From Clostridia bacterium (GTDB lineage: Bacteria; Bacillota; Clostridia; TANB77; CAG-508), in NCBI GenBank assembly GCA_900754085.1, contig CAAEBO010000066.1:1-40709 (forward strand): 40,709 nucleotides of DNA. The letters are read 5' to 3'. Shown here in pieces: positions 23,764-31,806 of this stretch. A program made the position numbers and the translations under genes. The notes beneath the pieces were generated by a model that saw only the letters and a list, made by a program, of their open reading frames with translations, had not been told where the DNA came from and ran no database searches. Each line of letters begins with the position of its first letter. The stretch's first letter is position 1.

Positions 23764-24402
23764 TTATTTTTTCATAATCCTTTGAATATATAATTCATAC
23801 GGATTTGAATTAATATGTGTAGATATATGGGCTATTCCCGGCATATCTTGTATATATTCCACTATAGTTTGAATATTAGTGTTAGTTTTTATTTCGATAG
23901 AGGCAGGTATAGGATTAGTAGTATTACTAAAATCATTTAATAAATTTTTATTTTCATCTAAATTATTTTTAAATCTTTCTAAAGCTTTTTCTTTTGAAAC
24001 ATATTCAAGCTCTAGATTATCACTTTTTTCAATTATTTTATTTTTAATATTTTCTATTTGCTCTTCAGTTACATCATCTTTTAAATATACTTCCATTGTA
24101 GAAGCAACTGCATTATAATTTTTATATACTTGGATATTAAATAAAACAATAATTATTAAAAATACAAAAATTACTAATATTATTATATTCTTCTTATTTA
24201 TATTTTTCTTAATGCTTCTTAAAAAATCAATTTCTTTAACTTGTTTTTCTTCATTAGAGTCTTGTTTAATTTCTTCTAAGAATTTTTTACATTCATCACA
24301 TTCTTGTAAATGTTTGTCTACCAAGTCCTTAGAAGTAGTACTTAAAATATTATCATTATAACTAAATAATAAATCTTTAACAAGATCGCACTCATTTTTC
24401 AT
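23764..24402 (-). CDS. Zinc-finger anti-sigma factor with FtsX-like extracellular domain
   Basis: The N-terminal 40 residues are a zinc-containing anti-sigma domain with C5, H31, C35 and C38 (HLQECDECKK), which should hold the ECF sigma encoded just upstream. One membrane segment spans about 72-90 (NIIILVIFVFLIIIVLFNI). The outer part, about 100-192, looks like the extracellular domain of FtsX: MEVYLKDDVTEEQIENIKNK, then EYVSKEKALERFKNNL, NPIPASIEIK and VEYIQDMPGI, in the same order and spacing as in FtsX. It lacks the FtsX membrane permease part. The gene overlaps the sigma stop by 11 bases and GGAGG precedes the ATG. FtsX uses this domain to contact cell-wall hydrolases, so an envelope-sensing role is suggested by inference only. 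Confidence 0.85.
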   Translation of the reverse strand: MKNECDLVKDLLFSYNDNILSTTSKDLVDKHLQECDECKKFLEEIKQDSNEEKQVKEIDFLRSIKKNINKKNIIILVIFVFLIIIVLFNIQVYKNYNAVASTMEVYLKDDVTEEQIENIKNKIIEKSDNLELEYVSKEKALERFKNNLDENKNLLNDFSNTTNPIPASIEIKTNTNIQTIVEYIQDMPGIAHISTHINSNPYELYIQRIMKK

Positions 24403-24886
24403 TTTCTAATTCCTCCTTTAACTTTTGCTTACCGCGAAAGAATACAACTCTTGCCCAGTTTGATGTTTTATTCATAATTTCAGCAATTTCACTATATTCA
24501 AAATTTCCAAATATTCTTAAATACATTACATTTCTAGTGTTTTCGTCAAAACTTTGTAATTTTTTAAATAATTTTATTTTTGTTTCTTTATTACAATAAT
24601 TTTCTTCTATTGATTCCTGAATAAATAGAGTATTTTGCAATACATCTAGAGGTATTTCTTTTTTAGACTTTTCTTTTTTTAACCTTTTATACCATATGTA
24701 TTTACTAATTTGGCAGAGCCAAGTTGATATTTTGCATTCGCCTCTAAATTTATTTATATCTTTTACTGCTACTAAAAAAGTTTCCTGGACGATTTCTTCG
24801 GTTGTATTTTCATCTCCAGTTAAGCAGAATACATATTTGTAAACAATTTCACTATATTTTTTATATATTGCATTCATATCCTGCAT
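24392..24886 (-). CDS. ECF-type RNA polymerase sigma factor
   Basis: The 164-residue protein has sigma region 2 (YKKYSEIVYKYVFCLTGDEN, IVQETFLVAVKDINKFRGEC, STWLCQISKYIWYKRLKKEK) and region 4 (LQSFDENTRNVMYLRIFGNF, YSEIAEIMNKTSNWARVVFF), without regions 1 and 3, as in the ECF group. GGAGG lies eight bases before the ATG. The downstream anti-sigma gene overlaps it. A TGTAAC promoter lies 24-52 bases upstream, suggesting that the factor reads its own promoter. A close paralogue is at 39983. Confidence 0.92.
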   Translation of the reverse strand: MQDMNAIYKKYSEIVYKYVFCLTGDENTTEEIVQETFLVAVKDINKFRGECKISTWLCQISKYIWYKRLKKEKSKKEIPLDVLQNTLFIQESIEENYCNKETKIKLFKKLQSFDENTRNVMYLRIFGNFEYSEIAEIMNKTSNWARVVFFRGKQKLKEELENEK

Positions 24887-24909
24887 AACGTTTTCCTCCT
24901 TTCACTTAT

Positions 24910-24938
24910 TTAGTATCATTTAATGTATTTTTGTTACA
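24910..24938 (-). promoter_or_regulatory. Putative ECF-type autoregulated promoter
   Basis: On the minus strand TTTTTTGTAAC (the TGTAAC at 24938-24933) is followed after 17 bases by TACTAA (24915-24910). AAC in the -35 box is typical for ECF sigma factors, and the paralogous pair at 39983 has the same layout. Confidence 0.55.
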
Positions 24939-25007
24939 AAAAATATTTAAATGTTATATTATTTTTCCACTAAAAGTTTAAATTGACTTATATAAAACTA
25001 TATAAAC

Positions 25008-25034
25008 AAAAAAATCAGTCTTTCGACTGATTTT
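25008..25034 (-). terminator. Terminator after tRNA-Met
   Basis: AAAATCAGTC/GACTGATTTT around a 4-base loop, with a T run on the minus strand, just after the tRNA 3' end. Confidence 0.82.
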
Positions 25035-25038
25035 CTGA

Positions 25039-25115
25039 TGGTAGCGAAGATGTGATTCGAACACATGACCCTTCGGGTATGAACCGAATGCTCTAGCCAA
25101 CTGAGCTACTTCGCC
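25039..25115 (-). tRNA. tRNA-Met (CAT)
   Basis: On the minus strand the sequence starts GGCGAAGTAGCTCAG and ends in encoded CCA (25041-25039), 77 bases in all. The anticodon loop TTCATAC gives CAT. The T arm GTGTTCGAATCAC is standard, and the first acceptor pair is G-U. The GGC start and G-U pair point to elongator rather than initiator Met tRNA; an Ile tRNA with modified CAT is less likely. Confidence 0.92.
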
Positions 25116-25134
25116 ATTTGTTATAACAGATATT

Positions 25135-25163
25135 ATTATAATAGCATACTTGTTTTTTGTCAA
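25135..25163 (-). promoter_or_regulatory. Sigma-A promoter of tRNA-Met
   Basis: On the minus strand TTGACA (25163-25158) and TATAAT (25140-25135) are 17 bases apart, a full consensus match. Confidence 0.85.
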
Positions 25164-25282
25164 TAGTAAATGTTAAAAAATATTTATACTATGTCATACA
25201 AAATATAAAACGTATATATTTTTTGTAAAATAATAATTGTTAAAAAACAAAAAATGTGATAACATAACAAGAAGATTATATT

Positions 25283-25352
25283 ACCAAGTGAGCTTTAGAA
25301 GTGACATTAAAAGTTTATTAGTCTATAATTTGCATATAAAAAGCTCACTGGT
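25283..25352 (+). promoter_or_regulatory. dnaE promoter bracketed by an inverted repeat
   Basis: GTGACA (25301-25306) and TATAAT (25324-25329) are 17 bases apart. AGTGAGCTTT (25287-25296) upstream and AAAGCTCACT (25340-25349) downstream are exact inverted copies. Adding ACC/GGT with one bulged A gives 13 paired positions. The right arm would start near +5 of the transcript. It may be an operator pair or a structural element. Confidence 0.6.
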
Positions 25353-25384
25353 TGAAAAGTTTAATGAATAGTAAGGAGAAAAAA

Positions 25385-28300
25385 ATGTCAGATTTTGTAC
25401 ATTTACATATACATAGCGAATTTAGCTTACTAGATGGAGCAAATAGAATAAAAGATTTACCAGTAAGAGCAAAAGAGCTTGGGATGAAGGCAATGGCAAT
25501 TACAGACCATGGTGTTATGTATGGAGTTATTGACTTTTATAAAGCATGTAAAAAAGAAGGTATTAAGCCAATTATAGGAGCAGAAGTGTATGTAGCTTCA
25601 AGAACAAGATTTGATAAAGAACCGCAAGATAAGAGGTATTACCATTTAATATTACTTGCAAAAAATAATAAAGGGTATCAAAATTTAAGTAAATTAGTAT
25701 CATTAGGATTTACAGAAGGATACTATTATAAGCCACGTATAGATTTAGAAATATTAGAAAAATATCATGAAGGAATAATTTGTTTAAGTGCATGTTTAGC
25801 AGGAGCAGTAAGCCAAGCTATATTAAATGGAAATATAGAAGAAGCAGAAGAAGTTGCAAAATGGCACAAAAATGTTTTTGGAGAAGATTATTATCTAGAA
25901 ATTCAAAACAATGGTGTTAAAGAACAAGTTATGGTTAATCAAAAAATAATACAAATAGCTAGAAGATTAGATATACCAATTGTTGCAACAAACGATGCTC
26001 ATTACCTAAAAAAAGAAGATGCATATAACCACGAAGTTTTACTTTGCATACAAACAGGAAAAAGAATTACAGATGAAGATAGAATGAGATTTGAAACTGA
26101 CGAACTATATGTAAAATCTCCAGAAGAAATGAGTGAGTATTTTAAAAACTTTCCAGATGCAATCGAAAATACAGTAAAAATAGCAGAAAAATGTAATGTA
26201 GAGTTCGAATTTGGACATACTATATTGCCAAATTATGACGTACCAGAAGAATTTAGCACCCACTATGATTATTTTAAAAAATTGTGTTATGACGGAATAA
26301 AAATAAGATATGGGGAAAATCCATCACAAGAGATATTAGATAGAGCAGAATATGAACTTAAAATTATTTCACAAATGGGTTATGTGGACTATTACCTAAT
26401 AGTTTGGGATTACATTAATTATGCAAAATCTGTAGGAATACCAGTAGGTCCAGGGCGTGGTTCTGGTGCTGGTTCTATTTTAGCATACGCTATAGGAATA
26501 ACAGATATAGACCCTATGAAGTATAGCTTGCTATTTGAAAGATTTTTAAATCCAGAAAGAATTAGTATGCCAGATTTTGACGTAGATTTTTGCTATGAAA
26601 GAAGAGGAGAAGTAATTGATTATGTAGAAAAAAAATATGGTAAGGACCATGTTTCTCAGATTATTACTTTTGGAACAATGTCTGCAAGAATGGTAATTCG
26701 TGATGTTGGTAGGGCTTTAGATATGCCATACGCAGATTGTGACAAGTTAGCTAAAATGATACCAAATGAACTTCATATAACAATAGATAAAGCATTAGAA
26801 CAAAATAAAGAATTAAGAGATTTATATGAACAAGATGAAGATGTTGGAAAAATGCTAGACATAGCAAGAGCTTTAGAAGGTATGCCAAGACAGGCCTCTA
26901 CACATGCTTGTGGTGTTGTTATAACTAAAGAACCAGTAGATACATATGTACCTTTATATGTAAGAGATGGACAAATATCAACACAATTTATAATGACAAC
27001 CTTAGAAGAACTTGGGCTTTTAAAAATGGACTTCTTAGGTTTAAGAACTCTTACAGTTATTCAAGATGCTATAAATTTAGTAAAAGAGAATAGGGGAATA
27101 GACGTAGAGTTTGACAAAGAAATGGGCGATGCTAATGTATATAAGTTATGGCAAAACGGTGAATCTGTTGGTATATTCCAATTTGAAAGCCAAGGAATGA
27201 CTAACTTTATGAAAGAACTAAAGCCAGACTGTTTAGAAGACATTATAGCTGGAGTTTCATTATATAGACCTGGACCAATGGATCAAATCCCAAGATATAT
27301 AAAAAATAAGAAAAATCCAGAAAATGCAGAATATACGCATCCTTCACTAATGCCTATTTTAAATGTTACATATGGATGTATGGTTTACCAAGAGCAAGTT
27401 ATGCAAATAGTTCGTGATTTGGCTGGATATTCTTTAGGTAGAGCTGACCTTGTAAGACGTGCTATGGGTAAGAAAAAGCTAGATGTAATGGCAAAAGAAA
27501 GAGAGTATTTTATACATGGTCAAACAGATGAAGATGGAAATGTAATTATAAAAGGTTGTGTAAGAAATGGCATAGACGAAGCTTCTGCTAACAAAATATT
27601 TGACGAAATGGCAGAGTTTGCAAAATATGCGTTTAATAAATCACATGCAGCTGCATATGCAGTTGTATCATATAGAACTGCGTATTTAAAAGCATATTAC
27701 CCAGAAGAATTTATGGCTGCAACATTAAATAGTTTTTTAGGAAACTTAGACAAAATACCAATGTATATAGATGAATGTAAAAGATTAAAAATAGATATAT
27801 TAAAACCAGACATAAATAAAAGTTATACTAAATTTACAGTTGATAACGGAAAAATAAGATTTGGTTTAGGAAGTATAAAAAATGTTGGAATTTCTGCAGT
27901 AAATGCTATAGTAAAAGAAAGAGAAGAAAATGGTTTATACGAAACCTTTACAGACTTTTGCGAGAGAATGAAAAATGAAGCTGTAAATAAAAAATGTATA
28001 GAAAGTTTAATAAGAGCGGGAGCTTTCGATGAATTCGAACAAACAAGATCAACTTTACTTGCATCTTTCGAAAGTATATTAGACACAATACAAGAAACAG
28101 AAAGAAAGAGTTTTGCAGGACAGGTTACAATGTTTGATTTGGCAATGCCAGAGGAAAATATAAAAGAACTTCAATATTCATTTAATATACAAAAAGAATT
28201 TTCAGAGAAAGATTTACTTTCTATGGAAAAGGAGATGCTCGGAATATATATTTCGGGCCATCCATTAGAAAAACTAAGAGAACAAATAGAAAGAGAAACA

Positions 28301-28867
28301 AATGTAAATTCTATGAAGCTTAAGGAAATTGCAAATTTACAATCAACGGTTTTAGATGAAGGTGAATATATAGCAAGAAAGAATGAATATAAAGATGGAC
28401 AATTCGTAAAATATGCAGGAATTATTACAAGCGTAAAGAAAAAATACACAAAAAATAATACTATAATGGCATTTGTAACAGTTGAAGATTTATATGGTAC
28501 AGTAGAAATTATAGTATTTGAGAATTGCTACCAAGAAGCTTCAAAATATTTAGTAGAAGAAAGCATTGTAATGGTAGAAGGACGCCTAAGTATAAGGGAA
28601 GATGACGAGCCTAAAATAGTTGCAAGAAGCATAAAAATATTTGGTGATAACAAAAGAAAAATATTAACAATAGATATAAATGGAATGGAAGAGAAAGAAA
28701 AAGATAAATTAAGAGGAATAATAAGGTATTTTCAAGGTGAGAAAAATAATACACCCGTACAAATAATGGAAGATGGTGACCTAAAGCCATGCGGAGCCAT
28801 ATATTTAACAGATGAAATTTTAAAAGAAATAGAAGAGGCAATAGGTAGAGAAAGAGTAGAGATATAA
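25385..28867 (+). CDS. dnaE: DNA polymerase III alpha subunit DnaE
   Basis: DnaE is a replicative DNA polymerase; in Firmicutes with PolC it usually extends primers on the lagging strand. ATG 25385 follows AAGGAG by six bases; an upstream TTG at 25352 lies at the end of the inverted repeat. The protein (1160 residues) has an N-terminal PHP domain (HLHIHSEFSLLDGANRIKDL, ITDHGVMYGVIDFYKA), a C-family polymerase core with GPGRGSGAGSILAYAIGITD and the catalytic MPDFDVDF near residue 397, a helix-hairpin-helix region (GLGSIKNVGISAVNAIV) and a C-terminal OB domain (KYAGIITSVKKKYTKNN). The PHP residues look intact. It is monocistronic here. Confidence 0.96.
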   Translation: MSDFVHLHIHSEFSLLDGANRIKDLPVRAKELGMKAMAITDHGVMYGVIDFYKACKKEGIKPIIGAEVYVASRTRFDKEPQDKRYYHLILLAKNNKGYQNLSKLVSLGFTEGYYYKPRIDLEILEKYHEGIICLSACLAGAVSQAILNGNIEEAEEVAKWHKNVFGEDYYLEIQNNGVKEQVMVNQKIIQIARRLDIPIVATNDAHYLKKEDAYNHEVLLCIQTGKRITDEDRMRFETDELYVKSPEEMSEYFKNFPDAIENTVKIAEKCNVEFEFGHTILPNYDVPEEFSTHYDYFKKLCYDGIKIRYGENPSQEILDRAEYELKIISQMGYVDYYLIVWDYINYAKSVGIPVGPGRGSGAGSILAYAIGITDIDPMKYSLLFERFLNPERISMPDFDVDFCYERRGEVIDYVEKKYGKDHVSQIITFGTMSARMVIRDVGRALDMPYADCDKLAKMIPNELHITIDKALEQNKELRDLYEQDEDVGKMLDIARALEGMPRQASTHACGVVITKEPVDTYVPLYVRDGQISTQFIMTTLEELGLLKMDFLGLRTLTVIQDAINLVKENRGIDVEFDKEMGDANVYKLWQNGESVGIFQFESQGMTNFMKELKPDCLEDIIAGVSLYRPGPMDQIPRYIKNKKNPENAEYTHPSLMPILNVTYGCMVYQEQVMQIVRDLAGYSLGRADLVRRAMGKKKLDVMAKEREYFIHGQTDEDGNVIIKGCVRNGIDEASANKIFDEMAEFAKYAFNKSHAAAYAVVSYRTAYLKAYYPEEFMAATLNSFLGNLDKIPMYIDECKRLKIDILKPDINKSYTKFTVDNGKIRFGLGSIKNVGISAVNAIVKEREENGLYETFTDFCERMKNEAVNKKCIESLIRAGAFDEFEQTRSTLLASFESILDTIQETERKSFAGQVTMFDLAMPEENIKELQYSFNIQKEFSEKDLLSMEKEMLGIYISGHPLEKLREQIERETNVNSMKLKEIANLQSTVLDEGEYIARKNEYKDGQFVKYAGIITSVKKKYTKNNTIMAFVTVEDLYGTVEIIVFENCYQEASKYLVEESIVMVEGRLSIREDDEPKIVARSIKIFGDNKRKILTIDINGMEEKEKDKLRGIIRYFQGEKNNTPVQIMEDGDLKPCGAIYLTDEILKEIEEAIGRERVEI

Positions 28868-28889
28868 AAAATCGGAATTTTACTTCCTT

Positions 28890-28922
28890 CCAGGATTTGG
28901 GGGACGGTGGTTGAAATCCCGG
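28890..28922. repeat. Dispersed palindromic element, copy C (degenerate)
   Basis: CCAGGATTT-GGGGGACGGTGGTTG-AAATCCCGG matches the other copies in inverse orientation, with several changes in core and arms. It starts 23 bases after the dnaE stop. Confidence 0.75.
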
Positions 28923-28987
28923 TAGAATAAAAATACATTAGAAAGAAATTTAAGATAATTAATTTTAAGATTTAGCTAATGCAAAAT

Positions 28988-29017
28988 AAAAATGCTTCAA
29001 TATCTAAAGCAATTTTT
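28988..29017 (+). terminator. Probable dnaE terminator
   Basis: AAAAATGCTT (28988-28997) pairs with AAGCAATTTTT (29007-29017), with one bulged A and a T run. Confidence 0.6.
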
Positions 29018-29061
29018 ATTTAAAACTAGTAAGTCAAAAATAATGTGTAATAATTAATAAT

Positions 29062-29093
29062 AAAAAAGAATTTCAAATTTGAAATTCTTTTTT
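29062..29093. terminator. Bidirectional terminator between dnaE and mgtA
   Basis: AAAAAAGAATTTC (29062-29074) and GAAATTCTTTTTT (29081-29093) form a perfect stem with A and T runs on both sides, so it can serve dnaE and the convergent P-type ATPase. Confidence 0.85.
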
Positions 29094-29103
29094 GCATATC
29101 TGT

Positions 29104-31722
29104 TTATAGCCATTCACCATATTTTTGTATATATTTGTGTTTTGCTAATTGTGCTATTATGCAATATACAACTGGTGTTAAGAATATTAGTGCCATATAT
29201 TTTATAGGAATTGCTACTAAGCCAATTGCTGAACCTAGTGTAGTAAATGGTACTAGGATTGCTAGTAAGGAAACTATTATAGATGACATATATACAGATT
29301 TAGATGCATGGCTTTGCAAAAATGGTATTTTTGACGTTCTTATAATGTGCATTCCAAATAGATTTGATACTATTCCATATGAAAACCATATAGTTTGGAA
29401 TAATGCAGCATCTGCGGGACCTAATTTAAATACAAACCACAACATAGCGAATACAATTAAGTCGAATGCAGAACTTAGTGGTCCCATAAAAATCATAAAC
29501 TGTCTTATTGCACGAATGCTCCATTTTTTAGGCTTTTTTAAAGAGTCAACATCTACGTTATCAAATGGCAAAGTTAATTGGCCTATATCATACAATAAAC
29601 TTTGTACTAGTAGCTGAATTGGTGTTATTGGGAAAAATGGTAGCAATATACTTGCAATTAATACAGAAGTAACTTCACCAAAATTAAAGCTTACAGCGAG
29701 TTTAATATATTTTAGCAAATTAGAAAAAGTCTTTCTTCCTTCTGTAACACCATCTAATAAAACATTTAAGTCTTTTTCCAATAAAATAATATCAGCAGTT
29801 TCTTTGGCAATATCTACAGCTGTATCAACAGAAACACCAACATCAGAATTTGTAAGTGAAGGAGTATCGTTAATTCCATCACCCATATATCCAACAACAT
29901 TTCCACTAGCCTTTAATAAACGAATTATTCTAGCCTTTTGGATAGGTGACAATTTTGCAAAAACATTGTGCTTTCTTTTTATAAGTCTAATTACACCACT
30001 ATCAGGCAATTTGTCAATTTCACTGCCTAAAATAATTTTAGCTGTTTTAATACCTACTTTTTTACATATACAACTTGTAACTTCTGCGTTATCACCAGTA
30101 AGCACAATTACCCTAATACCAGCTTCATTCATACGTTTTATAGCTATTTCAGCAGATTCTTTAGGTGGATCTAAAAAGCCAATAAAACCAGTAAGAACCA
30201 TATTACTCTCATCAGCTAGGCTAAAAGTATCTTGGTTAGTAACATTTTTTTCACATATAGCAATAACTCTTAAACCATCTTTATTTAAACCAACAGAGAT
30301 CTTTTTTATGTTCTTTTTTATCTCACTTGTAATATCAAAAATCTCGTTATTATGCGAAACTTTAGTGCAAATATTTAAAATTTCTTCTACAGCACCTTTA
30401 GTAATCATTTTTTTATTATTTAATTTATCAGTAACAATAACAGATAATCTTCTTCTAGAAAAGTCAAAAGGAATTTCGTCTACAACAGAATAGTCATCTT
30501 TTAAATATCCTAATCCATTTTCTAAAGCTCTATTAATAACTGCTTTGTCTATATTTCCATCTAATCCTGTTTGATGATAAGAATTTAAAAACGCATCTTC
30601 CAAAACAGCAATGTCTTCATTACCATAAATATCTAAATATTTTTCTAATACAATTTTATCCTCTGTTAAAGTGCCAGTTTTGTCTGTACAAAAAACATTC
30701 ATAGATCCGAAGCTTTCTACAGAGTCTAATTTTTTTACAATTGTTTTTTTCTTAGACATTTGCACAGCGCCTTTCGATAAGCAAGAAGAAAGAATTACAG
30801 GAAGAAGTAAAGGCGTAATACCTATAGCTATTGCAACAGAAAATGTGAAAGCTGTTAGCAAATCATGCTTCCATACATTAACTATAAATGTAAGAGGAAT
30901 CATAAAAATCATGAACTTTGTTAGTAATTTACTAATATTTTCTATACCCTTTTGAAACTCTGTTTTTGGTTTTCCAGAAGTAATTGAATGTGCAACTTTT
31001 CCAAAATAAGTATTGTCAGCAATTTTTATAACAGCACATTTGGCAGAACCACTTATAACATTTGTGCCCATAAAGCAAATATTATCTAAATCTGTTATAC
31101 TTTCTAAATCATCTATAGATGTTAAAAGAGAATCTGGAAGTTTTTTTATCGAGTCAGATTCACCAGTAATAGAAGATTGACCTAAGAATAAATCTTTAGA
31201 CTCTAAAACTCGTAAGTCTGCAGGAACCATGTCACCAGCAGATAATAAAACGATATCCCCTACAGTAAAATCTTTAAAAGGAATTTTTTGTTTTATTCCA
31301 TTTCGTATAACAGTACCTTTTGTTTGGACCATAGCTTTTAATTTTTCAGCTGCTTTGTTAGAACGAAATTCTTGAAAGAATTCTAAAAGAGTACTTACGA
31401 GAACTAAACAAATAATAACAATTATATTTGCTGGATTAGGATTTTTAGGAAGTACAATATCTGTATAAATTAAAACCAACGAAATTCCTAGTAATATAGC
31501 ATTAAAAGGACTAAATAAACTTTCAAAAAAATAATTATACCAACGTTTAGGTTTATTACCACTTATTTCATTTTTACCGTATGTTTTCTGATTTTCTAGA
31601 ACATCTGAATCTGTTAAACCATTAAAATTTATATTATATTTATTAATAAAATCATTTTTGGAAAGTAAAGAAAAATCACCATATTCACGTTTAACGTTAA
31701 AATCTTCTACTTTTTGTGACAT
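29104..31722 (-). CDS. mgtA: P-type Mg2+-transporting ATPase (MgtA-like, P-IIIB)
   Basis: The 872-residue protein has the P-type order: N-terminal cytoplasmic part, first membrane helices (about 65-112), actuator domain with ITGES near 185-189, the phosphorylation site CTDKTGT (Asp347), nucleotide-binding domain, VLTGDNAEV, GYMGDGINDTPSL, then C-terminal membrane helices. The LLYDIGQLTLPFDNVD stretch in the last third matches the MgtA/MgtB group, which imports Mg2+ with P-IIIB ATPases. The actuator reads ITGESDSIKK rather than the more usual LTGExxPVEK. AAAGGAG precedes the ATG. A palindromic element lies 21 bases upstream, and the glycosyltransferase gene beyond it is on the same strand. The 84-base gap is too short for the Mg2+-sensing M-box. 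Confidence 0.9.
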   Translation of the reverse strand: MSQKVEDFNVKREYGDFSLLSKNDFINKYNINFNGLTDSDVLENQKTYGKNEISGNKPKRWYNYFFESLFSPFNAILLGISLVLIYTDIVLPKNPNPANIIVIICLVLVSTLLEFFQEFRSNKAAEKLKAMVQTKGTVIRNGIKQKIPFKDFTVGDIVLLSAGDMVPADLRVLESKDLFLGQSSITGESDSIKKLPDSLLTSIDDLESITDLDNICFMGTNVISGSAKCAVIKIADNTYFGKVAHSITSGKPKTEFQKGIENISKLLTKFMIFMIPLTFIVNVWKHDLLTAFTFSVAIAIGITPLLLPVILSSCLSKGAVQMSKKKTIVKKLDSVESFGSMNVFCTDKTGTLTEDKIVLEKYLDIYGNEDIAVLEDAFLNSYHQTGLDGNIDKAVINRALENGLGYLKDDYSVVDEIPFDFSRRRLSVIVTDKLNNKKMITKGAVEEILNICTKVSHNNEIFDITSEIKKNIKKISVGLNKDGLRVIAICEKNVTNQDTFSLADESNMVLTGFIGFLDPPKESAEIAIKRMNEAGIRVIVLTGDNAEVTSCICKKVGIKTAKIILGSEIDKLPDSGVIRLIKRKHNVFAKLSPIQKARIIRLLKASGNVVGYMGDGINDTPSLTNSDVGVSVDTAVDIAKETADIILLEKDLNVLLDGVTEGRKTFSNLLKYIKLAVSFNFGEVTSVLIASILLPFFPITPIQLLVQSLLYDIGQLTLPFDNVDVDSLKKPKKWSIRAIRQFMIFMGPLSSAFDLIVFAMLWFVFKLGPADAALFQTIWFSYGIVSNLFGMHIIRTSKIPFLQSHASKSVYMSSIIVSLLAILVPFTTLGSAIGLVAIPIKYMALIFLTPVVYCIIAQLAKHKYIQKYGEWL

Positions 31723-31742
31723 AAAAAAGCTCCTTTCTAATA

Positions 31743-31780
31743 TAACCGGGATTAAGGGACGGTCCTTAAAATCCCGGTTA
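31743..31780. repeat. Dispersed palindromic element, copy D
   Basis: Perfect 11-bp arms TAACCGGGATT (31743-31753) and AATCCCGGTTA (31770-31780) around AAGGGACGGTCCTTAA. It lies between the glycosyltransferase and mgtA. Confidence 0.88.
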
Positions 31781-31806
31781 TTATATAAAAATAACTATGT
31801 ATAAAA

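Noticed and set aside
24978..25163. 61-residue frame on the minus strand across the tRNA
   Set aside because: It is the translation of the tRNA-Met gene, its terminator and promoter.
29135..30955. Long plus-strand open frames opposite mgtA
   Set aside because: They lie wholly within the clear P-type ATPase gene on the other strand, lack ribosome sites, and have no recognisable protein motifs.
31723..31806. Mg2+ riboswitch before mgtA
   Set aside because: The gap is only 84 bases and is largely taken by the palindromic repeat; none of the M-box layout can be seen.
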